This document shows, one piece after another, positions 12,889 through 24,504 of a stretch of 64,000 bases of DNA. Under the pieces are notes generated by a model, which ran no database searches, was not told the origin of the DNA, and was given only the letters and a program-made list of their open reading frames with translations. Within the stretch, counting starts at the first letter, position 1; each line of letters begins with the position of its first letter. A program made the position numbers and the translations under genes. Origin of the DNA: Acanthosepion esculentum (taxonomy: Eukaryota > Mollusca > Cephalopoda > Sepiida > Sepiidae); NCBI GenBank assembly GCA_964036315.1, contig OZ038507.1, positions 60,423,002 through 60,487,001 of the forward strand. The letters are read 5' to 3'.

Positions 12889-14488
12889 AAAATATTGTGA
12901 CGAGATTGCATCACTATTTTAGCATTTAGCACTCTGCATCCTTTATAAATATTAGTTCCCCTTTTACTGTATATAGAATCCCCCTCAAAATATAGTGCTT
13001 GGTATATTTGAAAATGCAGTAGCCTGGCTCTCAATTTCAGTCTAGAATATTTAGGTGTTGCCATAGAGGGATATGACTATACAACCAAGAAATTCAACTT
13101 GCATTGGTAGGACTAACATTTTGATTGGTGGAAAAAGTCGCCTAAAAGAGTGCTAAAGCTTAATCAATTCGGCTATTCCCTTTTATAGTTAACTGTCTTA
13201 TTCGTTTCGTTGTCTAACTCTAGTAAACGGTAGTAAAGCCTCTGTGTTTGTTTCAAAACGTGTATTTATTGATGTCTGTGTACACGTTCTGTGCCTGTAT
13301 TTATGACTGACTGTGTGTGTGTGTACTGCTCAAGTTTGTTTATATATCACTTGTAGGTTGGGCAGCTATTTTCCTTGTGTGTGTAAAACTCGATAAAAGA
13401 AGTTGTAGAGAAAATGTTTCTAATTGTACTTCATTGTTAAACCCAACTGGAATAAATATTCAGTGCCGCTATTATAATGAGATTTTACAATTCTCTTGTT
13501 CGATGTAGGCGGTGTATGATGACTTTCATTACTGCATCTAGAATCATTTTTTGTAAAAAAAAGGGGCCAAATGCAAGCGATCCTTCTACAGAATAATGAA
13601 CATGATAAAAATCTGATGATGCTAGAATTTATAATTAAAAATCTATGGATGACTAAAATGAGAGGGGAGGGAATGAACCCCAAAACAATGTCGTTATATA
13701 TATATAAGTTGAACGTCAAAAAACGACATTATTTTTGCACCAACCTAATAAATATCAAAACAAACCAAATAAAGATAACTGATGTTAGTAGGACCCGTCC
13801 AACCCTCAAAAAAGAGAGAACATACCTATTATGAAGTCCAGATATGAGCTATAATTTATATTAATAATAAATAAATATCTATTTCCAGACCGGTTGAGTT
13901 TTGATGTAAGTGTTGTGATACTGATGAGGAAAAAAAAAAGATGTATTTTTAATTATACACTTTTTTTTTTTTTTTTCCTATTTTGAAATATATATACATA
14001 TATATGCTCGTATACAGCGAAATGTGAGTAATACCGGTAAAGAAAAAAAAGTATAATAATAATAATCCTGTTATTGTACACTGAGCAGTTTTAACAGCAA
14101 TACTCAATGTACAATATTATATACACCGTATATACACGCGTTTAAATACAGCTGTACATTTTGACTACAGTAAATAGGGAGTCAACAGCGTAGCCAGAGC
14201 CAACGGTACATAAGATAATTTTATACCTCGTCTATGATGTGACCCTTATAATTACCTTTAAAAGTTGCAGGATTCGTGAGTGTATATATATATATATAAT
14301 ATATATATATATCGCGCAGGTGTTCTTCTTTTCAGCGAATTAGTGGAGGGATGTGTATATGTATGTACTGAAAAACCTCGAATTAACGGTCCCCAACGGA
14401 CTCTATATTTAACTTTAAATTAAAACATCTTAAACTTTATTTAAAGGTATAGTAAATTAAAAATAAAATACATATGTACATATATATA
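12889..14488. other. Spacer with microsatellites
   Basis: Unique A+T-rich sequence, a T-run near 13961-13978 and small TA tracts at about 13989-14006 and 14284-14313. Open frames overlap on both strands without any recognisable domain. Confidence 0.4.
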
Positions 14489-15458
14489 CAGTGCTGTTCG
14501 ATAAAAGTGACTCAACTGATTTTTTTTTTTTTTTTTTTTTTACTTAAAAATTTTTTTAGCCCATTGCTTTTGGGGTGAAACTAACTTTTAATCTTACTAA
14601 TATAAAGACTCCTTCCCGACCACCTAGTAAAAAAAGTTTACTCGCCCTAAGGTATTCTATTGATAATTATAATTTTGGATATAAATGAGATTTAGTGAAA
14701 AACTTTGTGCAAAAAAAGTGACTCACGTATTTCCTGAAACTAGTAATCAATAGAAACATAACCGAACAGCTTTAAATAAAGAATAATAGAGGTATAATTT
14801 ATTTATAACAGGTAATATAGTTCGAAATATTTAATAATCTATGAGTCCTCCTTTATTTTGAATAACCTTTTCAACACTTTTTGGCATTGATTTGATTAGG
14901 TTCTGGCAAATCTCATCTCCAAACATTGAATTCCATTCGGATATGAAATTCACAATCAAATCCTCTCTGTTTCTCAACTGCTTTCTCGAGAGCCTGTACT
15001 TTATAATGCTCCATAAGTTTTCTATGGGGTTGAGGTCAGGAGATTGGGGCGGCCATGTCATAACACTCACCTGCTTCTCATCAAAGTATCCCTTCATGAA
15101 TTTTGATTTGTGACAGGGAGCATTATCCTGCATAAAAATGAGCTTGGTGGGGTCGATTTGCACCCTTTCAGTAGAAGGGAGCAGACAAGACTCTAAAATT
15201 CTCTTGTACTCCTCGCTCCTGAGGGTCTTTTCAATAGGTTTTAAGAAACTAGTTCCATGAAAAGAAAAGCACCCCCAGAACATTATACTGAACGGATGCT
15301 TGACAGTACTTACTGCTAAATTCGAAGAGCTTTCAAAGCTTCTTCTTCGGATTTTAGATCGCTTATCCTTTGAATTTAGCTCAACTTTCGTTTAACCGGA
15401 GAAGAGAACATTTAGTAAAAAAAAAAAAAATCAGGTGAGTCACTTTTATCGAACAGCA

Positions 15459-15461
<3 letters not shown>
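14489..15461 (-). mobile_element. Defective Tc1/mariner-type transposon with terminal inverted repeats
   Basis: The left end starts CAGTGCTGTTCGATAAAAGT and the right end is its reverse complement; about 30 of 31 bp match. The left flank is TA and the right flank TG, consistent with a TA target duplication that has mutated. A direct repeat of the inner TIR (AAAAAGTGACTCAC) lies at about 14713, roughly 215 bp inside the left end, as in IR/DR-type Tc1 elements. At 973 bp it is too short for a full element (usually about 1.6 kb). The missing part is the 5' half of the transposase gene. The right flank runs directly into (TA)n. Confidence 0.9.
14831..15412 (-). pseudogene. Tc1-type DD34E transposase, 5'-truncated
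   Basis: This encodes the C-terminal catalytic half of a Tc1-family transposase, which cuts and joins element ends in the nucleus. Upstream of the internal Met at 15283 the frame continues through VSTVKHPFSIMFWGCFSFHG. Second and third acidic residues are present: the Asp in FMQDNAPCHKS and the Glu in DLNPIENLW, with 34 residues between them (DD34E). The first catalytic Asp should lie in an FSDE block near 15395, but the sequence reads FSG followed by an in-frame TAA at 15392-15394. The N-terminal helix-turn-helix DNA-binding region is absent, and the frame runs straight into a poly-A stretch and the right TIR. It cannot be active. About 150 residues remain uninterrupted after 15283. Confidence 0.92.

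Positions 15462-15502
<41 letters not shown>
15462..15502. repeat. (TA)n microsatellite
   Basis: Near-pure TA dinucleotide abutting the right end of the Tc1-type element. Confidence 0.95.
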
Positions 15503-16207
15503 TGTGTATTTACATTTATTTACAATAATTTTGTACGGTACTGGGTATTTATAAGCCACAGAAAAGTACTCCAAATTAACGGACAAACAGCTTTACGTTA
15601 TTGAGTCCCGACACACACACACACATATATATATGTGTGTGTATATGTGTGGAGATTCGATAACGCATATGTGTTTGTGTGCGCATGCGCGTCGATGTAA
15701 AGGAACAGTAGAAATATGTATATGAGGAAAGTGAATAATAGACTTTATTTCACTGCCAAGTTTTTTTGTGTTTTTTTTTTCCATCCTAATCCTTATCGCG
15801 GTTTGGGAATTGGTCCGTTCATTTTTCCTTCTTAATTTGAAAGGTCATTTGTTTAAAAAAGGGAAGGGAAAAAATGTGGCAACCACATTTTGTTGGCTCG
15901 CACAAAAGATTTTATTTTTAGTTGCAACCCAGTTTCCCCGCATACACACACACATAAAAGCAAAAATACAAACAAACAAAAATAGTGTTATTGCTTCTCC
16001 ATTGCTACTCTACACTGAACATTTTTAAAAGAGCGACTCGTGTGTTTTTTTTTCTTATAAATTGGGTCGCGAATTAAATTTACAAAAAAAAAAAAAAAAA
16101 AAAAGGAAAAAAAGTCTTTGTTGTCTGTAAAGAGTTTGATTTTTTTTTCCTGTTTGTGTATAATATTTTTTTTTTTTTTTTTTTTTTGTACAAGTTGTCG
16201 ATCTGCT
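15503..16207. other. Spacer, no gene seen
   Basis: Short CA/TA/GT tracts near 15610-15650, A and T homopolymers at about 16083-16104 and 16167-16187, and otherwise unique sequence without features. Confidence 0.45.
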
Positions 16208-16700
16208 TAGCTTATGTCAGGATCGGTGCATACTACCGATTAACTCCCCGACAGAGATGACAAGCCTGGAGGCCCCGGACAAATGCTTTCTAACCCCCGC
16301 TTTTTTTTTTCTTTTTTTCTTTTCTTTTTCGTACAAAAATCCGTGTATTTTTTTTTTTTTTTACTCATGCTAAGAAGTCTTTAAAAAAAAAAAACGCTAT
16401 AAAATTCACTATTTTGTTTTATATCCATAATAATGTCGACCGTGTTAAAATTATTCACCTAAAAGAAAAATCAAGTTGATATTAAATTAAAAATTGCCGA
16501 AAAACATTTTTATTTAAGAATATGGAATCATGATATGTCTCTAATTTTGTATTTACATTGTCATTGTATATTTTAGTTGGAGTGTTCACCTATATTGCAT
16601 TTGACTCCATTACATAATTCGCTTACAATAAATTTCGTATTTTATATATGTACTTACTACCTATGAAAATGGAGATGTAGTAGAGTGGTGGGGCGAATCG
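16208..16700 (+). repeat. Dispersed repeat family Y, copy 2
   Basis: Partner of 2505-3065, same orientation. Shares the GTGCATACTACC and GTTCACCTATATTGCAT blocks and the terminal GTAGAGTGG block. Confidence 0.65.
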
Positions 16701-16734
16701 GATAGGTGTTCGTGAACATAATGGGAATATGTGA

Positions 16735-16960
16735 TTTGATGGCATGGGGCGCGTTTTGTAAGACCCCCTTGAGAGAATGCGGTATTATGGTGCCTGGAGG
16801 ATTGATTGGTGATGGACGAGTTTTTATGGTGAATGGGCAAATTGTAATGAGTGAATGGGGTCGTGAATCGGATTAGCTAGGTATTAAGATAGTTAGTGAC
16901 GACCAGCCTATACCCCATCGCTTTTTTTGGCCTTGTGCTGCAGTTGCGTATAAAAAACAC
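16735..16960. repeat. Tandem duplicate unit A
   Basis: Blocks GATTGGTGATGGA, GTCGTGAATCG, GACCAGCCT and GGCCTTGTGC occur in this order. The same order is found in 16998-17650, where it is split by a SINE. Confidence 0.75.
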
Positions 16961-16997
16961 AATAAATAACGATTCTTATGTAGAATTTTTTTTTTAA

Positions 16998-17650
16998 TGT
17001 CACGGGGTGCATTTTTTTAAGTTCCCTGAGAGTATGCGTGCGTTATTATGGTATATGGAGGACTGATTGGTGATGGATGAGTTCTTGTGGTGAATGTGCA
17101 AGTTAGGCTCGGATTGAGGAATCGGAGAGCCGAGTTCGAATTCCAGCCGAATCCATTACATTCACTTACGTGCTAATGCCCTTGGGAAAGGTATGAATCC
17201 TCTTCTTCTCCCACCAGCTATGGGTAAATAGCAGGACAAACCGGATTCTATAGCCTTGGATGGCAACTAGTCTACTGTAAAAAGAAATAGCAACCTACTG
17301 CGGGAAAAAAATCTGCTTCGTCAGTCATGTATCCAAAGATACATGATCGCCTCAGCGTTTATCACGCATGACACATAACATAAAGAAAGATTCTATAGCC
17401 TTGAATGGCAACTGGTCTTCCAGTTGGTCGACCAGTTGGCTACTGCGGGATAAAATCTGCCTCGTCAGTCCTGTATCGAAAGATACATGATCGCCTCAGC
17501 GTTTATCACGCATGACACACAACTGACTGACTGAATGGGTCGTGAATCGTATTAGCTAAGTATAAGATAGTCAGTGAAGACCAGCCTTAACACATTTTCC
17601 CTTTTTTTCGGCCTTGTGCCATAATTGTATTTTATACAATCTCAATATGA
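16998..17650. repeat. Tandem duplicate unit B, interrupted by a SINE
   Basis: The left half (16998-17112) matches the first half of unit A, and the right half (17526-17650) matches its second half. The intervening 17113-17525 is SINE sequence. Unit A therefore preserves the empty-site state. Confidence 0.75.
17113..17525 (+). mobile_element. tRNA-derived SINE with doubled 3' module
   Basis: A box B-like GAGTTCGAATTCC near 17130, then CATTCACTTACG, then GGGAAAGGTATGAATCC and AGCTATGGGTAAATAGCAGG, are diagnostic blocks shared with the SINE copies at 19637, 22617, 35090 and 37218. The 3' module starting ATTCTATAGCC and ending TTTATCACGCATGACACA is present twice in tandem (about 17249-17385 and 17390-17520). 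The 5' end is truncated, so the pol III A box is not clear. Confidence 0.75.
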
Positions 17651-19636
17651 ATAGGCGTGTATATATGTTTTTTTACAAGTTGAAAACTTCCCGCCGGCAC
17701 GACTATTCCATACAACACTTGTATTTATGGTACACAAGAGTACAGAAGGAAAATGTTTTTAATGTATTTTTTAGTTTTTACTTAAGCTTGCTTATCCAAA
17801 TGTTGTCCGTTATTTATTTATTTTTAATAACTTTACCACGTGAATAGAACTGAAGTTCAGTATTTTTACTTAAGCCGCTATCAACACACACACACATCCT
17901 TAAGTGAGGCCGTGATTCGAAAAAGATTGACAATGAATGCTATAGTGTAGCCAATCTAGGGGCGGCTACATCATTTCGTAGACGCGTTGCACGCGCGGTA
18001 AAAGATTTATGCACAAAGTTAAACTAAAAAGAGTTACTCATTTTCAAACCAAGAAAAATATCCCTTTTAGTTTTGTTGTTATTTTTTAGCACTGAATAAA
18101 CAAAAGGTCAAGAATAAATTAAGAAGACTCTTGAGCATTTCGTTTTGAGAGCGACATTTTACAAACCACATAAATAAAGGCTTGGCACAGTGAGATCCAA
18201 GTCAATTGTTGGTCCTCGTCTGTTATGAAAAAAAAAAAACAAAAACAAACAAGATCTCTTGGCCCAACTCTTAAAAATTCTAAGAGTCATTTAAAAAAAA
18301 AAAAAAGAAAAAAAAAAGGCTAGAATTCGTTTTTAGCGTTTTTTTTTTACTTTTTTTTTTTTTTTTTTAAGAACGCTTAAAATCACAAAAGAGTAAGTCT
18401 TTCTTTAACGTTTTTTTTTTTTTAACTTGAAATGTACCTCACTTTTAGCATAAAATGGGCGACATATGAAATTTAGGCGCCTGAAGGACATCAATAATCA
18501 TTAAGCTACTTTCGCAGACATTTAGACCAGGATTCGGCATGCAACCTTTTGCTATGTGCCGACTTAGGGTTTTAAAATCATTCAGTGTGCCAAACAGCAT
18601 ATGTGTTTTTATACAAGTCAAGGTCAATATACCTGTTCTACAATACAGTAATAGAAATAAACTGTTTTTAAAAGTTTTTTTTTTTTAAAGTTTTTATTAT
18701 TAAATGGGAGTCCAACGAGTGAGCAGTTTTGAAATTGATAAATATCTTCTTTGCGTTGTAATACTTATTGGTTCGGATTTCGTGATGTCATTTGCGGCAG
18801 CGTGCCATTAGAAATTGCTTGGCGTGGCACGCGTGCCGTAGGATTGCCGACCCCTGATTTAGAGACCATTTCTAAAGTAAGTTTTAGATTTTCCTGGAGG
18901 ACAGACAATTTTCTTTCGAGCTAATCGTCATCATTTGTTTTTGTAGGTAGAGAAATCAGACAAGTGAAAAAAAAATACCCCCCCCCAACCAGTTTTATTG
19001 ACAACTTGTTCCCCCCCACACACACACCTTCATTAGGCGTCTTCCTGACAGAATGAAAAACACGCTTAACTAACGAAAGCGAAATGGCCACTGTCTGAAT
19101 TTAAGATAGCGTACCACAGTTCTAAACAATATACAGTCAGATTCAAAGACATTTTCACCTTTAAAAAAAAAAAAAAACATCCATTTAACAACAGTGATTT
19201 CAATTCGTTAATTATAATGTTGTGAGTGTGCGGGCAGCGTACCGGCTATCGACATGGAATTCATTTTTATTGATCATCTTTTCCAAATTAAGAATAAAAA
19301 TCCTTCTCAAACAAGAAAGAAATTCCGTCAAGAATTGTCCAAAATTGATTTCGGAAGAAAAACTAAAAAGTAATACAGTTCGAGCTTTCGACTTTTTTTA
19401 TCTCATCTTTGGGGGTAGGTAGAGAGAGACAAATTTTTGTGTGTTATGAGTTTATCTTTAATTTTAGAAATGGCGTCTCGACGCATTTAAAAAAAAAAAA
19501 AGAAGCTATAAGTTGTCTAAAAGTAAAACCAAAAGATATATACGTACATATTGTCCTTTTACCTTATAATACTCTATCTGAAAGTTTTACTGCTCAGTAC
19601 CTAGAAGGGTGACCCCTTGGGAACAACCAGGTACTG
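17651..19636. other. A+T-rich spacer, no gene recognised
   Basis: Contains A/T homopolymers, a C-run near 18980 and CA repeats near 19018. Frames at 18445-18627 and 19222-19612 carry no motif. Nothing is supported. Confidence 0.4.
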
Positions 19637-19800
19637 TAAGCTTCGATGTGCGGGTGGTGTAAATGGATAACGGCTCGGAAATTGTTAATCGGAGAACCGA
19701 GTTCCAATTACAGTTGGGTTCGTTATATTCACTTACGCGCAAATACCCTTTGGGAAAGGTATACACCACCGCTATGGGTTAATTAGTAAGACTTGTATTA
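19637..19800 (+). mobile_element. tRNA-derived SINE, head and body
   Basis: The head holds a box A-like GTGGTGTAAATGG and a box B-like GAGTTCCAATTAC. The block AACGGCTCGGAAATTGTTAA precedes box B. The body has TATTCACTTACGCGCAAATA, then GGGAAAGGTA and CGCTATGGGTT. The same order occurs on the minus strand at 22617-22775. Confidence 0.75.
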
Positions 19801-19940
19801 ATAATTATTAATTAATCATTATTATCTCCGAAAAAATAAATAAAATCGCGTAAAAAATATTTTGATTTTTCGACATTTTTAACCCATAGAGATTGATAAG
19901 CCGCTAAAAAAAAAAAAAAAAAATACATTTTATTTTACAG
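19801..19940. other. Spacer before the hammerhead half-motif
   Basis: A+T-rich with an A-run at about 19905-19922. No features. Confidence 0.4.
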
Positions 19941-19970
19941 TGTTTCGGAGGACGAAACGCGTTGGCAAAG
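19941..19970 (+). ncRNA. Partial hammerhead ribozyme relict (3' half only)
   Basis: GGACGAAACGCGTTGGCAAAG contains the 3' strand of stem II (GGAC), the invariant GAAA, a self-complementary ACGCGT stem III, the cleavage triplet GTT and a stem I strand GGCAAAG. The 5' half with the CTGATGA core is missing. The downstream block AAAGTTTA resembles the one after the fuller relict at 40584. Confidence 0.5.
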
Positions 19971-20871
19971 GAAAGTTTATTTTGTATTGTCTTTCTTTAT
20001 TCATATTGTCTTTTTTAATTTTTTTTTTTATTTCATTTTTAAAACCTTGTATCGCGAATCTGTAGAGATTTCTGAATTTTTGCACATAAATTACTGTTTA
20101 CGTTTGTGTTGTTAAAAAAAAAATGCTGATGATAGAAAGAACTCTATCTGAATTTCCGAGATGAAGTCTGGATTTATTTTTGTTTATTTTTCGAACTACT
20201 GTCTTCCTCTTTTTGTTATGACTTCAGACCACCAGACAATATACAGGGTCGACTCGAGTTTTAGGCCGAAGGATAATGTACTAGTTTTAAAAAAAACAAC
20301 AAACGTAGTGTTCGATAAATAAATGAAAGATAAAAGCCAGAAACAAAATTAAATAAGTGAAAAAATTAAAAAAAAAAAACGAAACAAACGTTATTTTAGA
20401 TAATAAATAGTATTATACAAATTGTTTATATTTTTTCCTCTTCCGTTAAAAAGTAAAAATTGATTTTCATATAAACGACATCAATAACAAATAATAAGGC
20501 ATGCGCGTCCGAGTAATATAAAGACATGGGGGGAGAAACTGCTTCTTTTAACATAAATCTGGCATGATCGCATTTTAAATACAGAGGACGAATGACGAAG
20601 TGGTAGTTTCCTATAGAAACGAGCCATATTTCAAGACCCTCCTCCAACCAAAGCTGTAAAAGGATCACGCGATTTTGTGGGTTGAGCTTCGAGTGGTTGG
20701 TAGGTGAAAGGGAGATAAATGCGACAAGACTGGCTCAATTTCCATTACGCACCTAAAGCATTTCATTTATTTAATTTTTTTTTTTTTTACTAGCTCATTT
20801 TTTTCATATTTTATACAAATTAAACTTTCCAGATCTATACGTATACATGTTTTATGTTCGGCATAACAATA
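19971..20871. other. Spacer, no gene seen
   Basis: A+T-rich sequence. The minus-strand frame 20426-20668 shows no recognisable domain or splice signals. Confidence 0.4.
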
Positions 20872-20873
20872 TA

Positions 20874-20988
20874 CAGGGTGGTCCGAAAGTCTTGTCACTC
20901 GCTAGCTCTCTTCCAAACTGTAGGAGCTCGTGTCAGCCATCTGAAACAGAAAATTATGTAGGGCTGACAAGACTTTCGGATCACCCTG
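20874..20988. mobile_element. 115-bp MITE with mariner-type inverted repeats
   Basis: The left end CAGGGTGGTCCGAAAGTCTT and the right end, its reverse complement with one or two changes, form TIRs of about 28 bp. TA dinucleotides flank both ends (20872-20873 and 20989-20990), the expected target duplication. The interior of about 60 bp has no coding capacity. It would be mobilised only by a transposase in trans. Confidence 0.88.
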
Positions 20989-20990
20989 TA

Positions 20991-21840
20991 ATAATTATCT
21001 CGACTATAAAACCGCCTTAAAAAATAAAATAAAAAAACATTTAAAAAAGTTAATTTTGTTTTATTTTATACTAAAAAGCACCTGCGTTCCGTTAATCTAT
21101 ATCCAATTTTACAAGTATACCCTTTTTAAAATTTAAAAGAAAAGGATTCATTTGTTAGGTCTAGCACAGAATGACAACAACGTTGCTCGATCTATTCTCC
21201 CAACTGTCTCTTCGGAGACAAGCTTGCCAAAGGCAAAGCAGATAAGTTTTTTTTACAATTTTTTGACCAAGATGCGTGGGGTTCCCATAAAGGCCGTGTG
21301 CCACAACGACACTTAAAGGTATAACTGTAGTGACTTAGTGTACTGTAGTGTAGTGTAGCAGGACACACCAGAAAAAAAAAATGAACTCCATATTGTCACA
21401 TTCATTAATCTACTCTTTAGTATTTTACAAACATACAAATACAGAAATAAACGACGATATTACATGTTAATGTTGCACTGATAATGGTTGTCGTCTGTGT
21501 TGTATTTTAGAAGCACATAAATGTACTGACAGCATTGTGTGTAGAAACAATTATTATGTCGAAAGCATCGTAGATTTTTATTTTCATTTTTCATCAATAT
21601 TGTCGAGTTCGGTTTACAAAGCAAAGAAAAAACTATATTTAGCTGAAGATTACGATTCTGTGTAGCACAAATTAAGAAAGAAATAGTCAGTAAAAAAAAA
21701 AGTAAGCCTTTAAAAATCTTGGGGTTGACATTGGACTCTGATTGCTTCTTGCATCATAGCTAATAATAAACAGTGAGACCTGAAATAACCGAATGTAGCG
21801 TTGGAAGTGGAAACTCTACTTTACTGGGAATGTAGAATCT
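20991..21840. other. Spacer, no gene seen
   Basis: Unique A+T-rich DNA. A short GTGTACTGTAGTGTAGTGTA tract near 21338 is the only local repeat. Confidence 0.4.
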
Positions 21841-21849
21841 ACTGTTGAG

Positions 21850-22110
21850 ACGGGGCGGGGGGAAAAGAAAGGAAGGAAATAAAGAAAAAAAGGAAAGAAA
21901 GATAGAATGAAAAAGGAAAGACTGAAAAAATAAGGAAAGAATGAAAAAGGAAACAATAAGGAAAAAAGAAAGAATGAAAAATAAAGAAAAAAAGGAAAGG
22001 ATGAAAAGAAAGAAAAATAAAGTAAAACGAAAAATAAAAAAGGAAAGGAAAAAGGAAAGAATGAAAAATAAAGAAAGAAAGAAAGAAAAAGAAAAAAGAA
22101 TAGAAAAAGA
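21850..22110. repeat. Purine-rich GAAA/GGAAA low-complexity tract
   Basis: Irregular units of GAAA, GGAAA and GAATGAAAAA. The Lys/Glu-rich frame across it is compositional, not a gene. Confidence 0.85.
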
Positions 22111-22138
22111 AATACAGACTGAATACTAAACAGTAGCT

Positions 22139-22450
22139 ATGGACTTTTCTAGAACGGTGGGCCTTGAGCTCACTCGAAACGGCCTGCGAGATCAGTCATC
22201 GTTTGTCTCTCGGCTGCTTCAGTCCTCGGGGGCTTCGTGGGTACCTGAGGACAGAAGAAACTTCTTCTTCGTAATCCTTTCAGATAGCTTAGCGGCGCCC
22301 ATCTCCTCACCAAGTTCTTGACCAACAGCCAAAGACCACGGAATGCAGTGTGGGTGGCCCTCAGGGTTTGTAAATTCAGAGTTGTCTTTCTCCTAAACTG
22401 GTTGCTACCCAAAGCTATAGGACCAAAATGATTATATAAACACTGCATTA
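22139..22450. other. G+C-richer island of unknown nature with a SINE scrap
   Basis: Composition is clearly less A+T-rich than the neighbourhood. Both strands are open (22139-22321 plus, 22170-22448 minus), with no known domain. The last part (about 22365-22430) resembles the 3' module of the local SINE (TCTTTCTCCTAAACTGGTTG). It may be a degraded exon or the body of another element; I cannot tell. Confidence 0.35.
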
Positions 22451-22616
22451 GTCAGGAAGAGGGGGGTAAAAATCATTAGCGATTAGGAGCTTACGCCAAA
22501 CACTGGTTTTCTACGGGTTGTCAACATTTTTGCAGGTTATTTAAAGCCAAAAAATATTTTTTGATTGTATGAATTTTTTTTATTGGAAATAGTAACGATT
22601 TAGTAATCTTACTAAT

Positions 22617-22775
22617 TAACCCATAGATGGAGGATGAGGTGGATTCATACCTTTTCCAAGGGTATTTGCGCGTAAGTGAATATACCGAACCCAACTGTAA
22701 TTAGAACTCGGCTCTCTGATTAACAATTTTCGTGCCGTTACCAACCGCACACCCAAGCTTACAGCACCTGCTATT
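22617..22775 (-). mobile_element. tRNA-derived SINE, inverted copy
   Basis: The reverse complement gives a head GGTTGGTAACGGCACGAAAA, then AGAGCCGAGTTC (box B region), then ATTCACTTACGCGCAAATAC and AAAAGGTATGAATCC. It matches 19637-19800 throughout. Confidence 0.75.
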
Positions 22776-22879
22776 TCCAAGCGTTCACATATCTAGGTAC
22801 TGACTAGCTTCAACGTTGCTTAACTATCGGTGACCGTACGGGAAAACGGTGTTTCAATATATGGTCGTAAGATTTTATT

Positions 22880-23070
22880 TTCTGCGTATTGTCATATCTT
22901 CTTTGGAAAGGTAGTGGAGTGGTTTCCCGTTTCGTTTTCCACGTTTATCTATTTATTTAAAATTTATAGTAGTCTTTCTTCTAGACTGGCTACCACTCAA
23001 GGCTAGAAAGCATAGTTTACCCCGGGTTATACTCTTTTTCCGTTACCCTGCGGTACAAATAGAAAACAAA
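22880..23070 (-). mobile_element. SINE 3' module, inverted fragment
   Basis: On the minus strand it carries AGCCTTGAGTGGTAGCCAGT, then AGAAAGAC and GGGAAACCACTCCACTACC, in the same order as the 3' parts of the copies at 35090 and 37218. The head is missing. It lies about 100 bp from the inverted SINE head at 22617, so the two may belong to one broken copy. Confidence 0.65.
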
Positions 23071-23654
23071 TTTAGTCATCGCGACACAGATGCCTAATTT
23101 CGTACAAATTTCGACACAGATGCCCAATTTTTGTAATTTCGTACAAATCGTGTGTGTATGTACGTTTGTGTGTGCGCGTATATTTTTTAAAAATTTTTAC
23201 AAACCTAAAAATATTTCTATAAAATAAAAAGCTTTAAAAATTAATTGTATTTATTACAGATTAATTTTCCAAAAATTCAATAAAATCTCAGAATTATTTG
23301 ATTTTTTCAAAGTTTTTTTTTTTTTTGTTTCTAAATTCTTAATTTTATTACTCGGCCCATGGGAGAACACTTAAAGCTTTATTTCAAAATCAGTCAAATT
23401 GTGCGCACGCGCGTGCGTGTGTGTGTGTGTGCGTGCGTGCGTGTGTGTGTACAGTAAATGACACAAGCACATGTAAGTCACTGACGTATACCACAGACAT
23501 AAAGCATATGCATTACATTCGCGTATACAAGGTCATACGCAGACTGCGTGACGGTCAGAGAAGCAGTTCTTTCTCTCTTTTTTTTTAGAATAGAGATTTA
23601 TTGCGCAGTCATTACAAGATATTTGCTAGCCGATATTTTAATAACATTTTTTTA
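23071..23654. other. Spacer with GT/CG microsatellite
   Basis: A mixed (GT)n/(GC)n tract at about 23401-23450 and otherwise A+T-rich sequence. No gene. Confidence 0.5.
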
Positions 23655-24010
23655 AAATCATTTCACCCTAAGCAAGGCAATAAAGCCACTAAGACGTAAG
23701 TGGGAGAGAATACGAGAAAAAAAATCATTAAAGAAAGTGAACAATAAAAGAACAAGAATTAAGAAGACAGAAGATAACGATTGACATCGTATTTAAATTT
23801 TTGAAGATCAAATTTGATTGAGAAGCAAGAAGCCGAAAGAGTTCCACAAGTGAGAAGTGCGAGAGAAGAAACTGTTAGCATAGAACTTGCGGTTACATCT
23901 AGCCATTTCAACTGTAAATTAAGGCCTTGCCGCCAATCTAGTACTGCGCTTAAATTCGTAAAGTCTTGGGACGGAATAGGAAAGTTCATTAGAACAATTA
24001 CCATTTAAAA
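23655..24010 (-). mobile_element. Non-LTR retrotransposon RT tail
   Basis: Minus-strand peptide blocks are CSNELSYSVPRLYEFKRSTR, then FTVEMARCNRKFYANSFFSR, then TSHLWNS, and after a frameshift FDLQKFKYDVNRYLLSS with a stop. This is the characteristic C-terminal tail of a LINE reverse transcriptase. A stop interrupts it between the first two blocks. The 3' end ATTTCACCCTAAGCAAGGC (about 23661) is the terminus shared with 1985 and 36560. Dead, 5'-truncated copy. Confidence 0.8.
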
Positions 24011-24077
24011 TACTGATAGAAAATACACAGGCGAGTTACGTTACTGCGCTGGGAAAATGAATTTCTTTTTAGTAGCA

Positions 24078-24467
<390 letters not shown>

Positions 24468-24502
<35 letters not shown>
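24468..24502. repeat. (TA)n microsatellite
   Basis: Right-hand TA tract bounding the hammerhead unit. Confidence 0.95.

Positions 24503-24504
<2 letters not shown>

Noticed and set aside
22139..22450. Conventional exon in the G+C-richer island
   Set aside because: Open on both strands without splice signals or a known domain, and its end is SINE-derived.
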